From positions 3,554,159 through 3,618,158 of the forward strand of contig JAJLRJ010000004.1 in NCBI GenBank assembly GCA_024195265.1: a stretch of DNA of 64,000 nt, read 5' to 3'. The stretch comes from Dendrophyllia cribrosa (lineage: Eukaryota > Cnidaria > Anthozoa > Scleractinia > Dendrophylliidae). The notes under the pieces are model-generated. The model saw only the letters and a program-made list of their open reading frames with translations. It was not told the DNA's origin and ran no database searches. The position numbers were made by a program, and so were the translations under genes. Positions 24,765 through 36,589 of the stretch are shown here, piece after piece (position 1 is the stretch's first letter; each line of letters begins with the position of its first letter).

Positions 24765-24944
24765 AATGCTACGGCTATGAAACTTGAAGGGTTTAAAGTA
24801 CGTCAAAAAACAGAATTAATTTCCAAATGGCTGACCGTATTGGATTTTCATGACGTTAAAAAAGTGCCGATTTAATACACCACACTTGAATACTTTTTCC
24901 GAGCATTGAATGAAAAAAGCGTAACATAAAAGAATCAAACTTAC

Positions 24945-25279
24945 CATACAGCGATCTAATGCCGTTTATATCATCCTGGTGCAAAGTAGGCGTCCCTCTG
25001 TTAGCTGTAGGCCACATGATCGATCCTTTGACGTCAGAGTGTTCTAGACCCAATGCGTGACCGATCTCATGGACGGCTACATAGAGAAGTCCCCAAGATT
25101 CCTTTTTCCCCCACCACCACCCGGAGGAACTTCCAAGCTCAGTGTAGCGCTCCTCGTCATCGAAATGGATGCGTCCGTCGGGAGGAAAATACGCATGCGC
25201 TAAGACCTTCCCCGGCCCATCAAATGGAGAGGAGCATTGTCGTTCGCCCGAGACGCCAGAGTGGGTCCTTTTTCCAAAG
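24945..25279 (-). CDS. MMP gene 1 exon 3 (zinc-binding part)
   Basis: 335 bp. The acceptor is TCCACAG/CTTTGG and the donor TATG/GTAAGT. It contains [17 protein letters not shown] and HFDDEE (structural zinc and calcium sites), then HEIGHALGLEH and SIMWP, ending in DDINGIRSLYG. All catalytic residues are present. Confidence 0.92.
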
Positions 25280-27426
25280 CTGTGGACGCCAATGACATGT
25301 TATTTAAGATCATAAAATGTTCAAAGAAATGCACGTGCTATGATTGGTCTAATCGACTTCATTATAAGGTCTGGTGTACACTAATGACGGAATAGGAAGA
25401 TTAATGAGACGTTCTAGTGATCGGAATCGTGAGCTGCACGGAATATAAATTGCAAGGACCAGAAGTTAATTTTTTTCTTGCAATTCCCCTTCTGATTCCG
25501 CCATTTAGGTTCTGGTCATAGCAGAAAAATGGAATTAAGAACAATTAGCCAATCACAATGTTCATTCAAAGTACCTGAAGTGTAGGCTTGAGCATGAAAT
25601 ATGGCGGTCTTCATGGTGGCGGATGAGACACTTGCCGAAGCTTTGATATCAATAAAGTTTCCGGTCCCGAAACTGGTCTATGCCCGTTATGTACTGATGT
25701 AAGGATTGTGTTTTGTTTAAAAAATTCATACGTAGCAATAGGGATGTTTCTTGGGTACAAGTCTCATCATATATTCTCTGTCATTGTAATACATAGACTA
25801 GATGTCTCAGATAGGAAAAAACTCGAGAAAAAATTTGATCATTATGAAAAACATTTCCAGCCACCATATTTGTTGGTAGCAGAAAAGCGAGGCTTCTGTT
25901 CACAATACCGTCGTGTTGATTTCCACACGATCAGTACTTAGCGATTCCGCTTCCGTCGTTTCCGTCTTTAGTGTGAACCAGCCCTAACTCGATATAACGC
26001 GCGCAAATAATCAGACATTTTGTAAGGGAAATAGTTAACTTGTTCCTCGAGTATACAAGGCTTAGCATTTGGTAATTAAAAAGATCATTAAGCAAGAGAA
26101 GGCCTTCTCTTGCTTATAAAACTAAAAAACGCATTCAGCCGCGTTTACTAAATGTTAATAAAAGAATCTCTCTAACTCACCATTTACCGTTTTTAGTTTG
26201 GAACTTGTACACAAAATCAGCGGGAAGAGTACTAACCTGACCCAAAAGTCAGCTTGGCTTCGCTCATGGGTTTTGGTGAACGTCAGCCTCGGCGCCACGT
26301 CACTCCAGTATTTAAAAGCCCGGGCGATGATCTTCGTTTGATCGGCATGCGACATATCATCCCCAAACTCTTGGTAATACTTCAGATCGGTTTTGAACCA
26401 TTTGCCTAATGTTGCGTAACGTTTACGGCGTCCTCCGCCGCTATCTACATCCGGAACTCCACAGCGCGGCTTCTTCATCTCTCGCACAGTTTCATCATCC
26501 AGCACACCTGTTTGTTTGAGTCCAAAGAATTTCTGGAATCTCTTGATTGCTGTGCCCTCGTCATGATTTCCAGATCGACTGGTCGATAAATAATGATATT
26601 GTCTTAGATAATTCTGTGAGAATATGAGAGAACCGTTTGTGAAATGAGATTTAAGAGGCTGTCTTGAAAGATACATTTATCTCATATACAGTTATTAAAA
26701 AGCCTTTACCTAAGCAGTCATAAAAATGCAATTCGTTTGATCCAAAATACTATTTTTTATTACGATTTATCTAAGTTTCACGTGGTCGGTACTAGTTCTA
26801 TGCCGCTGAGACACGAATAAATCACAAACATTGCCATCGCTGTTAAAAAGAAATAACAAAATTTTTGACCATATTACTTCCAGCTAACAGTAAAATTTTA
26901 CTGTAACAGTAATAACCATTTACACGACCCAGAATGTCAAAATGAAGACATTTTTAGTAATTACTCTTAGGCCCGGGTCGCACTTGAATGAATTTTGTTT
27001 AATTAAGTAATCAATCTGTCAACACATATCGTAAAATAAGAGCCACCCCACGTTTAAAAAACGTTCCAATTTTTTGCGGATTGAGAAAATTCCGCCGATC
27101 TTCAAAGAAAATGAAGTGCTGCCTCGGAGACAACCAAATTTTGGCGAGGAAGAAAAATGTGTATATATTTAAGCATTTATGTCAATTATTGGAGTTTTCG
27201 GAAAATGAAAATTTCGTTTAATGCGACCCACGCCAAACTTAAGAACCTAGAATTTTTTCCAAAAATTTTGTAATTATTAAAATTTGCTCTAGTGGGACCC
27301 CTCCCTTACCTCAGCAAACTGCGAATCATCTTCTTCCTCTTCATCATCATCATCATCGTCCCACTCAACCTCACTATAAGCTCTACTGATAAAGAGAAGC
27401 GAGAGAAACACCAAAAAGAAACGCAT
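24945..27426 (-). CDS. Matrix metalloproteinase gene 1 (3' end not found)
   Basis: Secreted zinc endopeptidase, assembled from three exons: 27310-27426, 26237-26613 and 24945-25279. Splice sites are AG/GT with phases 0, 2 and 1. About 276 residues are visible. Order: signal peptide (1-18), an acidic run, propeptide with a canonical PRCGVPDV cysteine switch (88-95), a furin-type RRKR (101-104) before YATLGKW, then the catalytic domain with HEIGHALGLEH (H235, E236, H239, H245) and Met-turn methionine 253. The furin site implies activation in the secretory route. The last exon ends in a donor (TATG/GTAAGT), so at least one more exon is expected; by analogy with gene 3 it would hold a linker and ShKT domain. 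No hemopexin domain was seen. It is the lowest-coordinate member of a minus-strand tandem cluster. Confidence 0.9.
25368..25985. mobile_element. TIR element in MMP gene 1 intron 2
   Basis: An imperfect terminal repeat, GGTCTGGTGTACACTAATGA, at the left is matched by the complement of TTTAGTGTGAACCAGCCC at the right (about 24 bp). It is 618 bp and non-coding, and lies wholly within the intron 25280-26236. Confidence 0.55.
26237..26613 (-). CDS. MMP gene 1 exon 2 (propeptide and N-terminal catalytic part)
   Basis: 377 bp. The acceptor is TTCTCACAG/AATTAT and the donor GTCAG/GTTAGT. It encodes the peptidoglycan-binding-like propeptide (FQKFFGLKQTGVLDDETV), the cysteine switch, the RRKR site and the first strands and helix of the catalytic domain (ARAFKYWSDVAPRLTF). 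Confidence 0.9.
26614..27309. other. MMP gene 1 intron 1
   Basis: AT-rich intron. A possible weak inverted repeat pair (GGGTCGCA near 26976 and TGCGACCC near 27220) may bound an old element. No exon was seen. Confidence 0.4.
27310..27426 (-). CDS. MMP gene 1 exon 1 (signal peptide)
   Basis: ATG at 27426 opens MRFFLVFLSLLFISRAYS, a good signal peptide, followed by a run of Asp and Glu. The donor GAG/GTAAGG ends the exon in phase 0. An ATG further upstream in frame would prepend a polar segment, so the start at 27426 is preferred. Confidence 0.85.
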
Positions 27427-28513
27427 GATCGATCTGTTCCGTTTCACGACAAAGGCAAAGTTGTCTGAATGTAACCGACTCAATGAAACACAGTTTTTAT
27501 TCTTCAACTGGTCATAAGCTAGGCATTGTGGAAAATCAGCTGTATTTGTTCAACTGTACAGAAGACATTGAATCATATCATTCAGGACCGAAACAAAAAA
27601 AAAAAACGTTTTTAAATGAATCAACGACTTGTCCATGCAGTCTACGAATACATTCATCAAGTCCGTTGAAGTCCAAAATGACACTACCAACTATATAATA
27701 ATATAAAAAAAGAAAGAAGTGCATGGTATGAAGAGGAACGTTAACGCGGGGTATAAAAGTGAAATAATTCAGTTTTACTTCGAGCTGGGATTACTGACAA
27801 AAATAAACTGATGTTTTTTGTTTAATTTTATAAAAAGCTCTGAGCAACCAAGAAGCTGAAGAACAATTGTATATTTGTACCTATTCATTTACGTATTTGT
27901 TCAGAATGGTCGAAAATGTAACAAATATCTCTGAACATGACTTAAAGTGTCAACCATAGGTTCCTGTTGCAAATACACACACAACACAGCCAAATTATCG
28001 TTTGTATAATAAGGTTTAAAACAATAATTGTGCACGTACAATGGTAGTCTTTTACACAGCCGTCATTTGTTAGTGGGGAGGAGCACTGCGTGATGACACA
28101 AATAACGACTGCGTAGGAGAGGGTATACAATGTTTTATTTAATATATCCAAGAAACAAGGAAAAAAAATGTGGAAGAAAAGTTGGGCTTCTGATGGCTAC
28201 TCACGCCCATTTATAGGTCGAAAGCTCCCGAAAGCTATTTTTAAAATTCAATATTTCAAGTGGCGAAGTTTTTATCCCGCAAACCAGTGCAGCGTTTTTC
28301 GTCAACTTTGGATTTTTTTGCTTAGCTCTTAAATCAAAGAATATTGAATTTCTTGTGGTAAACTTACTGCACATAACACAGCTTTTCCGGCCCGAAAAGT
28401 TTTCGGGACGTTCGAGAAATGCACCCATGATCAATAACGGCAAAGTCGGTTTTGTGAATTGCTTATTGTTTGGGCGGTCAGTGTTCATAATAAAAACTAA
28501 GCCTGGCACTAGA
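27427..28513. other. Upstream of MMP gene 1; weak TATA-like site only
   Basis: On the minus strand an AATAAAAACTG sequence (27493-27503) lies about 70 bases before the ATG and could act as a weak TATA element. Nothing else is recognised up to the retroelement fragment. Confidence 0.3.
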
Positions 28514-28732
28514 GGCAACAAAGATTCGGCGATTAAACAACACGCGGAGACGACTGGGCGTGACATTCATCCAAACTATGTGGAGATATTGGACTGTGGA
28601 GTGAACAATCGACAGAAACGTTTGTTTTTGGAATCTTTACATTCAACTCTTACCACCAACGCTGTAAATGAACGCCAGCCTAAGGCGTACTTGCTTTTTG
28701 TTGCATCCCTCAGGGACCTAGACAAGTCTTAA
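28514..28732 (+). pseudogene. Penelope-like GIY-YIG endonuclease C-terminal fragment
   Basis: The frame reads NKDSAIKQHAETTGRD, then a HPNYVEIL segment, RQKRLFLES with the conserved Glu of GIY-YIG nucleases, and NAVNER near a stop at 28730-28732. This resembles the tail of the endonuclease module in Penelope-like elements. The GIY and YIG strands are missing. Homology upstream of 28514 is doubtful. It is a short remnant, not expected to be functional. Confidence 0.55.
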
Positions 28733-28760
28733 TAAATTATTCACCGTCATTTTACTCTGA

Positions 28761-29049
28761 CCCTTTAAGCCCCAATAATGATAAGCATCAATTTTCTCCT
28801 TATAATAGATATGCATAATCAAGCGGACAGGTAATGGGAATTAAGGATACGATCACTCAAGATGAGTTCTATTCAATCTCGTTCCCAGGCTTTTTCCCTT
28901 TTAAAATTGGGACGGGCGGGAAACCCTGGGAACGACGTTAGAGTTCTATTGATATGATAACAACTTCTCCTGACTACTTCTATAAGAAACGTATGGGGAT
29001 AGGAAAGGAGAATTGATATTTTAATAATGGGGATTGAAGTGTTAATTAA
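28761..29049. mobile_element. TIR element with nested CGTTCCCAGG foldback
   Basis: The left end, CCCCAATAATGATAAGCATC and AATTTTCTCC, is inverted at the right as GGAGAATTGATATTTTAATA and ATGGGG. Inside, 28878-28937 is a small foldback (CGTTCCCAGG...CCTGGGAACG), a motif common in dispersed repeats. Non-coding. Confidence 0.6.
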
Positions 29050-29110
29050 GGTTTCGTTTCCAGCTCTTCTAAAGCGTCCATTATGATCGTCGCCGAATTA
29101 ATAATATATA

Positions 29111-29238
29111 GAGCCGGTTATTCAGCGTGAAGTTGTGTAACACGGCTGAGTATTTTTACGAGTCAGAGGCTCAAAAAAATAAATACTGACGAGTAAAAAT
29201 GCCCAGCCGTATTACACAACGTTTCGCTGAATACACTG
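29111..29238. repeat. Foldback inverted repeat
   Basis: GGTTATTCAGCGTGAAGTTG...GTAACACGGCTG pairs with CAGCCGTATTACACAACG...TTCGCTGAATAC. The loop holds TTTTTACGAG and CGAGTAAAAA. Non-coding. Confidence 0.65.
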
Positions 29239-30354
29239 TTTATTGTACGACAGCAGGAACCCATCGACGACAGTAATCTTCTCCCAAAACTAAGTTTTTA
29301 AAGCTGTTTTTCCTAGCGCGCAGTCAGAAGAGTGTACTTTGATGCGTATTTGCACTCTAGAATGCTATGTCGAATAATAATACAATTTATAGAGCACCCA
29401 CTACCTTCCAATGCTCAGTCACTTTAAGAAGAATTAAAACGTTTACTGGTAAACAGGCAAAATAGAGCGCAGTTTTCAATTGAGTGCCGAAAGTAATTTC
29501 GCAATTGCTTTGGTTTTGCTTTGCTACGCTCTGTGATTGGCTGAAAAATCTCGCGCCACTTTCTCGACCAATCAGAAGTAAAACCAAAACCAATCATGAC
29601 TTGCCTGCACGCGTTTTCCCGCGCTTGGCGCCGGCTACATCTATTTGCTTCGAGCTCTGATTAGGTCATTGGATTGTTTACGGCCGCTGCGATTGGTCAG
29701 AGTAATTACTTTGTTTTTGGTTTTAGACCTATATGCTCAAATGAAAACAGCTCTATAAATATGAATGAGTTAAAATTAATCATTCACGATCATAATAATC
29801 ACTGGTCGTAAGTATTTTTTCTTAATTACATTGTTATCAAACACGAAGGAATAAAATCGCCAAAATCTACGCATGCAAATATAGACCGGGTATCCATATC
29901 TCCTTCACGGTAGCGATTTTTTGTATTCACGTCATTAATGAGTTTTTAGAAGTAAATTTGAACATACAGTCGAACCGCTCCTTTCTCCATTCTTCGGACA
30001 CATCTATATTTAAATATGGACACCTCTCTGTTACGGACAGTTCTCTTGGTCCCGACCGCTCTCCCGCAGGCGACCAAAATATCAGTGGGTTGTCGCGGTT
30101 TTATGGTAAGAGTGGTAAATTGTTTTCGTGTCATTTTAATAAAAAGAAACTGCGTTGCTGTGTCGGTTGAGGAGTGAAACTCTAAAATGCATGTGATACC
30201 AACCGAATTTAGTAATATAATTGGCCACTGCAAAGATATGCAAAATCTGACGTTTCAACCATTGGCTTTTTGTCTGAGCAAAGCATTCCAAGGAATTGTG
30301 GGTTGTATTTGTATTAGGCCAAGAAGCTTCGTTATTGGTGGAAAAAATGGTTAT
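29239..30354. other. Non-coding, nothing recognised
   Basis: No gene or bounded repeat was identified. Short open frames here have no recognised similarity. Confidence 0.4.
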
Positions 30355-31425
30355 TTAAGAGCCAATGTCTGAAATTTTCGAAAATCGGGCGTCACTCACA
30401 AAATTTCGGATTTCTTTATATTTTGCCCAAATAATCTCTATAGTGAAGTATTTTCAAAAATAACTTTAAAAATTGTAACGGCGTTTTATTTTTTTCGAAA
30501 ACGGGCAAAGTTTGAAAAACGGCAAATCGGCGGCCTTTCAGTTGTGAAACTGGCGAAAAATTACACATTTTCATCTCGCTCGTACAGAAAAACGCGATGC
30601 CATACATAAATAAAATGTGGCCACAACATAAACACGCTCTTGTTCTTCACACTACTGTTATTTAATTTGGATTAGCAGTTGAAATAAGAATATTTCGGCC
30701 GTTAGAAGAAACATGATTTCTTCCATTTTAAATATTAGCAAATTTGAACCAATTTCAACGCCGTGGAAACCCAATTGGTACGTTGAGTTTGAAAACAAAA
30801 TTAAGACGGTCTTGAAGCACAACTTCTGTTGTTTACTGTGGTGAAATATTTCTGGCGGCACTTTAAAAGTGCCCCGTCGAGAGACCAAAATGTGAAGGGT
30901 AGTTTGACACCAGGAGAACTTGTGACACGAACCTGAGCGCCGCTACTACGCACCAAATGTTTATCGCTAAAAATAGTTCCTTTGAGATAGAGCCTTTTTC
31001 AGAATCGTAAAGACTTCAGAAGAACTTTATATCAGTATCCTTTGCTAACTTAAAATGATATCTTTTAAGCAGTTTGTTTGGATACGGAGTAGAGACACGA
31101 ACATCGATCATGTTGTGCGACCTTACAAATAACAGCGATCAACACTTACCTGCTTTTTCATCAGAAAATTAAACTGACCCGAACCTTGAATTGCGTTTAT
31201 AATAAAGACAATCCTGCACTCCGATCCATTATATTGCTGAGATCATATCATAGCGTTATTTACTCCAAATTTGTTAAAACAACAGTCGCTAAATGACAGT
31301 TCGGAAGTTTCCCACAATGTGTTGCAAAGAGATTGCGTGACGCGTAGCACGCTGGAATTTGTTGCGTGCTTTAATATGAATATGTATCGGTCACGGAAAG
31401 AACATTGCCGTGGAAAAGGTTTCAG
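30355..31425. repeat. Left inverted arm
   Basis: Matches the reverse complement of 34273-35345 with scattered substitutions and one short gap near 31405. It ends shortly before the MITE at 31437. Confidence 0.8.
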
Positions 31426-31436
31426 GTCAGTGTCAT

Positions 31437-31821
31437 TTAAGCCCCATTTACACGAGCAATTTTTCCTTGACAAGTTTACTTGTCAATTTTTATTGCTCGT
31501 GTAGATGATTAACAAGTTTTCCTTTACAATTTTCCATTGACAAGGTTTCCTTGTTCGTGTAGACGACGAGCAAGTTTTCCTTGATAAGTTTCGGTTGTGC
31601 CCACAATGCCTAAATCAATAATATCCTTGCCACATTTTCCTTGTTGTCCGTCTACACGAGCAAATTTCTGACTTGACAATTTTTCCTTGTCAAGGAAAAG
31701 CTAGCATGCCAGCTTTTCCTTGACAAGGAAAAATTGTCCACTATTCTCCATCTACACGAGCAATTTTTCCTTGTCAAGGAAAACTTGTCAACGAAAAATT
31801 GCTCGTGTAAATGGGACTTTA
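31437..31821. mobile_element. TTAA-type MITE (GCCCCATTTACACGAGC family)
   Basis: TTAA-GCCCCATTTACACGAGC on the left and GCTCGTGTAAATGGGAC-TTTA on the right. The interior repeats TTTTCCTTGACAAG and its complement many times, so it can fold extensively. It is nested at the inner edge of the left arm. Confidence 0.7.
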
Positions 31822-32754
31822 TAAAGTGGGCGGGGCCGGTCCTTTAGTTGTAGAACTTGAGGCTCTAGTGGGGTCCGAGTGCATGGCTTCTATATTGATT
31901 TTTGACGTCGGGAGGCTCGAAAGTGCTTTTTGCATCATTCAATACAATATATTTTCGAAAACAAAAGTGAAATTCAAAGATATTTTTTTCTTTTTAGCCA
32001 CTATTGCACCCGCTTTCCGTTAATAGTTCATCAGAAAATTAAACTAACCCGAGCCTTGAATTGCGTTTATGATAAAGCCAATCATGCACTCCATTGTTGT
32101 AAATAAATTCCTGCACAGCAAAAGTAGAGAAAAAAAATCGTTCGCAGCGTGCGAAAGAAAAGTATGGAATAATCTCGAAAAAAAAATTCTTGCACAGCCT
32201 CAAGGCGGAAAACAAATCATGCATCACACAAGGCTTCTTCAATCTTCTTACAAGAGAAAATAAAACTGTAAAAGTGGTTAGCAATCTTGCATTACATTGG
32301 CCCTTCATTTTCTAGCTTTACAAGGGCAACTATCCTCAAAATCTTCAAGGAGGGCCATCGATGGCGCTTTTTTCTTCACTGCCGGGCACGGGCACGACGC
32401 ATTTCTTTTGTAACTACATCCGGGTCGACCTTCCTGTCTGTGGATTGACCAATAGTAAATTTAGCCTCCAGGTAGGCTTTCTGCTTTTCATTGAATTGGT
32501 AGCAAGGGCTGTTCCATTTCCTTTAGCGCCCAGCCCGCCTTGAGGCTTTGGCCTTTGTTTGAGCTGCTAACTGAGCTTGAGAGTGGCAAAGAAAGGGAGA
32601 AGTGCAACGCTTTCGCTGAGGAGGGTGGCGTACTGTTGTTTGGCCAGGTTCATTAGGGTGTGCCTCTCCGGTGACCTGGAGCAGGCTTCTAATGACAGAT
32701 GACGTTACAGGTCGGACGGCCGTTGAAACACTTTGATGCAGCCCCCAGGAGGTA

Positions 32755-32871
32755 CTAGCCTGTGAGCAAGGCTCTCGTTCTTAGAGGTTGGGAGGAAGGG
32801 GTTCGGGGGGGCCTCCTCCCCTCCCAAATCGCGAACCCGGTCCCGACCCCGAGAGCTTGCTCGCAGGCTAG
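32755..32871. repeat. Short foldback repeat
   Basis: CTAGCCTGTGAGCAAGGCTC pairs with GAGAGCTTGCTCGCAGGCTAG. The loop is G-rich on one side and C-rich on the other. Non-coding. Confidence 0.55.
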
Positions 32872-33555
32872 GGGGGTACTCGGATATGTCTTGGCTGGGT
32901 ATGTGCCGCCCGGGTCTCCAAATTTAGACCCCGTTTTAGAAAGAATTTGCACTCAAAATGTTACCCCATTCTAAAAATAGGTCAATTTTTAACACTCTGA
33001 TTCTAGAAAAATGATATGGAAAATGATATGCGATCTCGGATGGCAGACCCTCGAAGCTCGCTGGGCTGTCAGCCGCCTATCCCTGATTGTCCACGGCCTT
33101 GTGGACGTTGAAAGTCAGATTCTGGTTAGGAGTACAAGTGGGCGTGTAACTAGACAATCCCAAGGTCAACACCACTTCTGGAATATCCTGCGCGTATTTA
33201 ATTTAGATTTCGTAGAAATTGCGTAACTTTCAATAGCCCATTTTTTAAAAAAGTTATTTCTTTGTTTGTTCGACTTATACATCAAAATACGACAATTCTG
33301 TTTCTACACAAATCAGCAACATAATTGCTTTGATTTCAAACAGACGATAAAGGCGATAAAGTCACGATTTACAATTTCTTTATTCACCATCTTATGAAGC
33401 TTTCGTGCGTTCGAAATATTATACCTCGTTCTAGGAAATGTCTCTAAAATGGATACCCGTTCGTTCTAGACCAGAAGTCCCAAAATTACGACCCCGTTAG
33501 GCGGCACATACCCGTATAGGTATTTTTGGGAATTACCCCCCCCCCCCCCCCCCCC
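32871..33555. mobile_element. Poly-G/C-ended inverted repeat element
   Basis: The left end, GGGGGGTACTCGGATATGTC with GGGTATGTGCCGCC, matches the inverted right end, GGCGGCACATACCCGTATAG, followed by TATTTTTGGGAATTA and about 22 C. It is related to the element at 13651-14116. The interior contains AGACCCCGTTTTAGAAAG and similar motifs. Confidence 0.6.
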
Positions 33556-33827
33556 GCCCTACCCGGGATGCAGCCTTTCTGTGGGCATGAAAATACATTG
33601 GATGCTGGACGTTCAGGACTGTTTTCCTTGTCATCGGACGTGGCTGTTGAGACTGTAACTTGCGGTGGAGATGTCACAGAAACAGTTTTAAACCCACCAG
33701 CCGAAAACAGAACTGACAGCCAGCTGTAGCTCACATCTGTACGTAATAGTATCACTATTCTCAGATACTTTTGCTTGCTTTTGAGACGTCAATATAAAGT
33801 CGTATTGACGTCTCAAAAATCTAGACA

Positions 33828-34026
33828 AAACTAATTTCGATTTTAAGGCGCGCGTTAATACTGCATTATATTGACGGCGTTGGAAGAAAATATATTCCGT
33901 ACTGGGCACCGTCCCCGGGGCTCCGCCGCTTCGCGACTCCGCCCAATACGGAATGCATTTTCTCCCAACTAGCCGTCAATATAATGCAGTATTGCAATTG
34001 ACACCTCAAAATCGAAATTAGTTTAT
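33828..34026. repeat. Foldback inverted repeat
   Basis: AACTAATTTCGATTTT...AATACTGCATTATATTGACG pairs with CGTCAATATAATGCAGTATT...AAAATCGAAATTAGTT. The loop carries ATTCCGTACTGGGC and GCCCAATACGGAAT. A smaller hairpin (GAGACGTCAATA / TATTGACGTCTC) precedes it at 33779-33818. Confidence 0.7.
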
Positions 34027-34272
34027 AAGAGTATTGAAAACATAACTTCGTAGCAGAATAAAGGCGGTGTGTTATCGCAAAAGAGCCGGCAAGGGGCTTA
34101 GTGAAAGAGTGAGGGTGACACCCCCTCCCCCCCCTCCCCCATAAATGACTTGTATATTTATCTACCAAATATACCTGAAAGACGATTTGAACATTAATTA
34201 AAATTGTACCAAAACGAAGGAAACAGACTTTATACATTTATACATTTCCAAAAACGGACGTTACTCCTGTGA

Positions 34273-35345
34273 CTTTTCCACGGCAATTATATTAATGTTC
34301 TTTCCTTGACCGATACCATAAGCACGCAGCAAATTCCAGTGTGCTACGCGTCACGCAATCTCTTTGCAACACATTGTGGGAAACTTCCGAACTGTCAGTT
34401 GTTTTAACAAATTTGGAGTAAATAACGCTATGATATGATCTACAAGGCTCAGATATTCCAAACACAGCAATATAATGGATCGGAGTGCAGGATTGTCTTT
34501 ATTATAAACGCAATTCAAGGTTCGGGTCAGTTTAATTTTCTGATGAAAAAGCGGGTAAGTGTTGATCGCTGTTATTTGTAAGGTCGCACAACATGATCGA
34601 TGTTCGTGTCTCTACTCCGTATCCCAACAAACTGCTTAAAAGATATCATTTTAAGTTAGCAAAGGATATATAAAGTTCTTCTGAAATCTTTACGATTCTG
34701 AAAAAGGCTCTACCTCAAAGGAACTATTTTTAGCGATAAACATTTGGTGCGCAGTGGCGGCGCTCAGGTTCGTGTCACAAGTTCTCCTGGTGTCAAACTA
34801 CCCTTCACATTTTGGTCTCTCGACGGGGCACTTTTAAAGTGCCGCCAGAAATATTTCACCACAGTAAACAACAGAAGTTGTGCTTCAAGACCGTCTTAAT
34901 TTTGTTTTCAAACTCAACGTACCAATTGGGTTTCCACGGCGTTGAAATTGGTTCAAATTTGCTAATTTTTAAAATGGAAGAAATCGTGTTTCTTCTAACG
35001 GTCGAAATATTCTTATTTCAACTGCTAATCCAAAGTAAATAACAGTAGTGTGAAGAACAAGAGCGTGTTTATGTTGTAGCCACATTTTATTTATGTATGG
35101 CATCGCGTTTTTCTGTACGAGCGAGATGAAAATGTGTAATTTTTCGCCAGTTTCACAACTGAAAGGCCGCCGATTTGCCGTTTTTCAAACTTTGCCCGTT
35201 TTCGAAAAAAATAAAACGCCGTTACAATTTTTAATGTTATTTTTGAAAATACTTCACTATAGAGATTATTTGGGCAAAATATGAAGAAATCCGAAATTTT
35301 GTGAGTGACGCCCGATTTTCGAAAATTTCAGACATTGGCTCTTAA
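34273..35345. repeat. Right inverted arm
   Basis: Reverse complement of 30355-31425. A fragment of the same arm (GAAAATTAAACTrACCCGA to ATAAAGnCAATC) also recurs at 32030-32090, so an extra partial copy sits in the interior. Confidence 0.8.
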
Positions 35346-35469
35346 AAACTTTAAAATCGAAATAGGCCAATTATTTTAACACAATTTATTTACATCACAT
35401 GCCAAGGAGCGAATAACACAAATGTTCACAAAACTTGTCCCTCTTTGTTTATATATATTTTTTATTAAA

Positions 35470-35675
35470 ATAGGTGGTTCTTACTTTTTGAGTCTGTGGA
35501 TAGAATAAAATCCTAAAGTGTGATCAATCAAATGAAAGCTACTAAGCAGTACTTTACTGTGGTGCTGTTAGTTCGTTGTACAAGGTGGTTCTAACTTTTG
35601 AGTGTATGGATGAAATCCTATAGTGTGACCATTCAGATTAAAGGTATTAAGTAGTGCTTTACTGTGATTTTAGCA
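35470..35675. repeat. Two tandem copies of an interspersed motif (GACCATTCAAATGAAAGC-like)
   Basis: Two successive units each contain a TTTTTGAGTnTnTGGATnAA-like stretch, AAATCCTAnAGTGTGA, a degenerate CCATTCAAATGAAAGCTA block and AGTnnTTTACTGTG. Related single copies occur near 6735, 38190, 39686 and 44160. The family and function are unknown. Confidence 0.5.
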
Positions 35676-36041
35676 ATCTTAACAAGAAGTTGAGGGTTAA
35701 TTACATCAATGAGAGTACATCAGAAGCTGCGTAACTGTTATATATGCCATCTGTATGGCAACTTTGTTCTTCAAGGTGAGGCCGTGACGTCACAAAACAT
35801 GTCAAGCGTCATCCTACAATTAAGTATCGCGTATTAGATTTAACCATTATCCATCTGGTACTGTTTATACTTTAGGTTAGGGCTATTTATATTTTCCAGT
35901 GTCTTCACCCCATTATTTTAAACCGCTATAATCTGGGACTAAACAAGTAAAGGAAATTAATGCTAAACCGAAAGCTAAGTGAAATTAAACAAAAGAATGA
36001 CATGACCATGACGTGATAGTGATGACCTAATATAACGTAAA

Positions 36042-36178
36042 CTAAAACAAAGTTAAAAAAGGTAGGTAAGGCTTGAAATCTACCGCATGTATCAAACATG
36101 TAGGTATTGGAAGTTTGGATATTAATCAAAAAACTAAAACAAAGTTAAAAAAGGTAAGGCTTGAAATCTACATGTATC
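36042..36178. repeat. Short direct repeat
   Basis: AACTAAAACAAAGTTAAAAA followed by GGTAAGGCTTGAAATCTAC-like sequence occurs twice, about 90 bases apart. It is a local tandem duplication with small gaps. Confidence 0.6.
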
Positions 36179-36589
36179 TCTATCCTTTCAGGTGAAAATA
36201 CTCTTTTTTACTATTCTCGTTAGTTTCTGTAAAGGCGCGAAAATGTCTTAATCATTCGATTTCATTACTACAACTCAGTGCACGTGCCTTACGCCCTATC
36301 ACTGAATCCCTAGGTAGTTTTCCCATTTTTTTTGTCTCCGGTAAATTTGTCCTTTTTTATTTCGACGCTGGCTCATTTGAGCATCAGGTTTTTTTTTTAC
36401 CCTTCTCCCCTTTAGCGACGTTGGTTTATGCAAAATTTTCCTCCCATATTTTAATTATCATAAGTCATAAAGTGCCTTTTAAACGAATCTGAATTTATTC
36501 ATAGCCACCCTGATGTAATGATGTTAAAGGTCGTCCTATTTCAATGTTTTGTAATTTTTGTAAGTCCATTACATTTTATTTCAACTAAG

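Larger units (their letters stand above)
30355..35345. mobile_element. 5-kb TTAA-bounded structure with 1.07-kb inverted arms
   Basis: The left arm (30355-31425) and right arm (about 34273-35345) are nearly identical inverted copies. The outer ends read TTAA-GAGCCAATGTCTGAAATT on both sides, with TTAA just outside. The arms contain only short frames, mirrored in both arms. The roughly 2.8-kb interior holds nested repeats and no recognisable transposase. TTAA ends suggest a piggyBac-like origin, but arms over 1 kb are unusual for that group; an inverted duplication bounded by TTAA is possible. Confidence 0.65.

Noticed and set aside
32290..32600. Possible degenerate transposon coding exon on the minus strand
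   Set aside because: A Cys/Lys-rich stretch looked protein-like, but frames are interrupted by stops and no family could be recognised.
30416..35284. Mirrored pairs of short frames (76 and 63 codons) in both inverted arms
   Set aside because: Conservation between the arms reflects their recent duplication. The frames resemble no known proteins.
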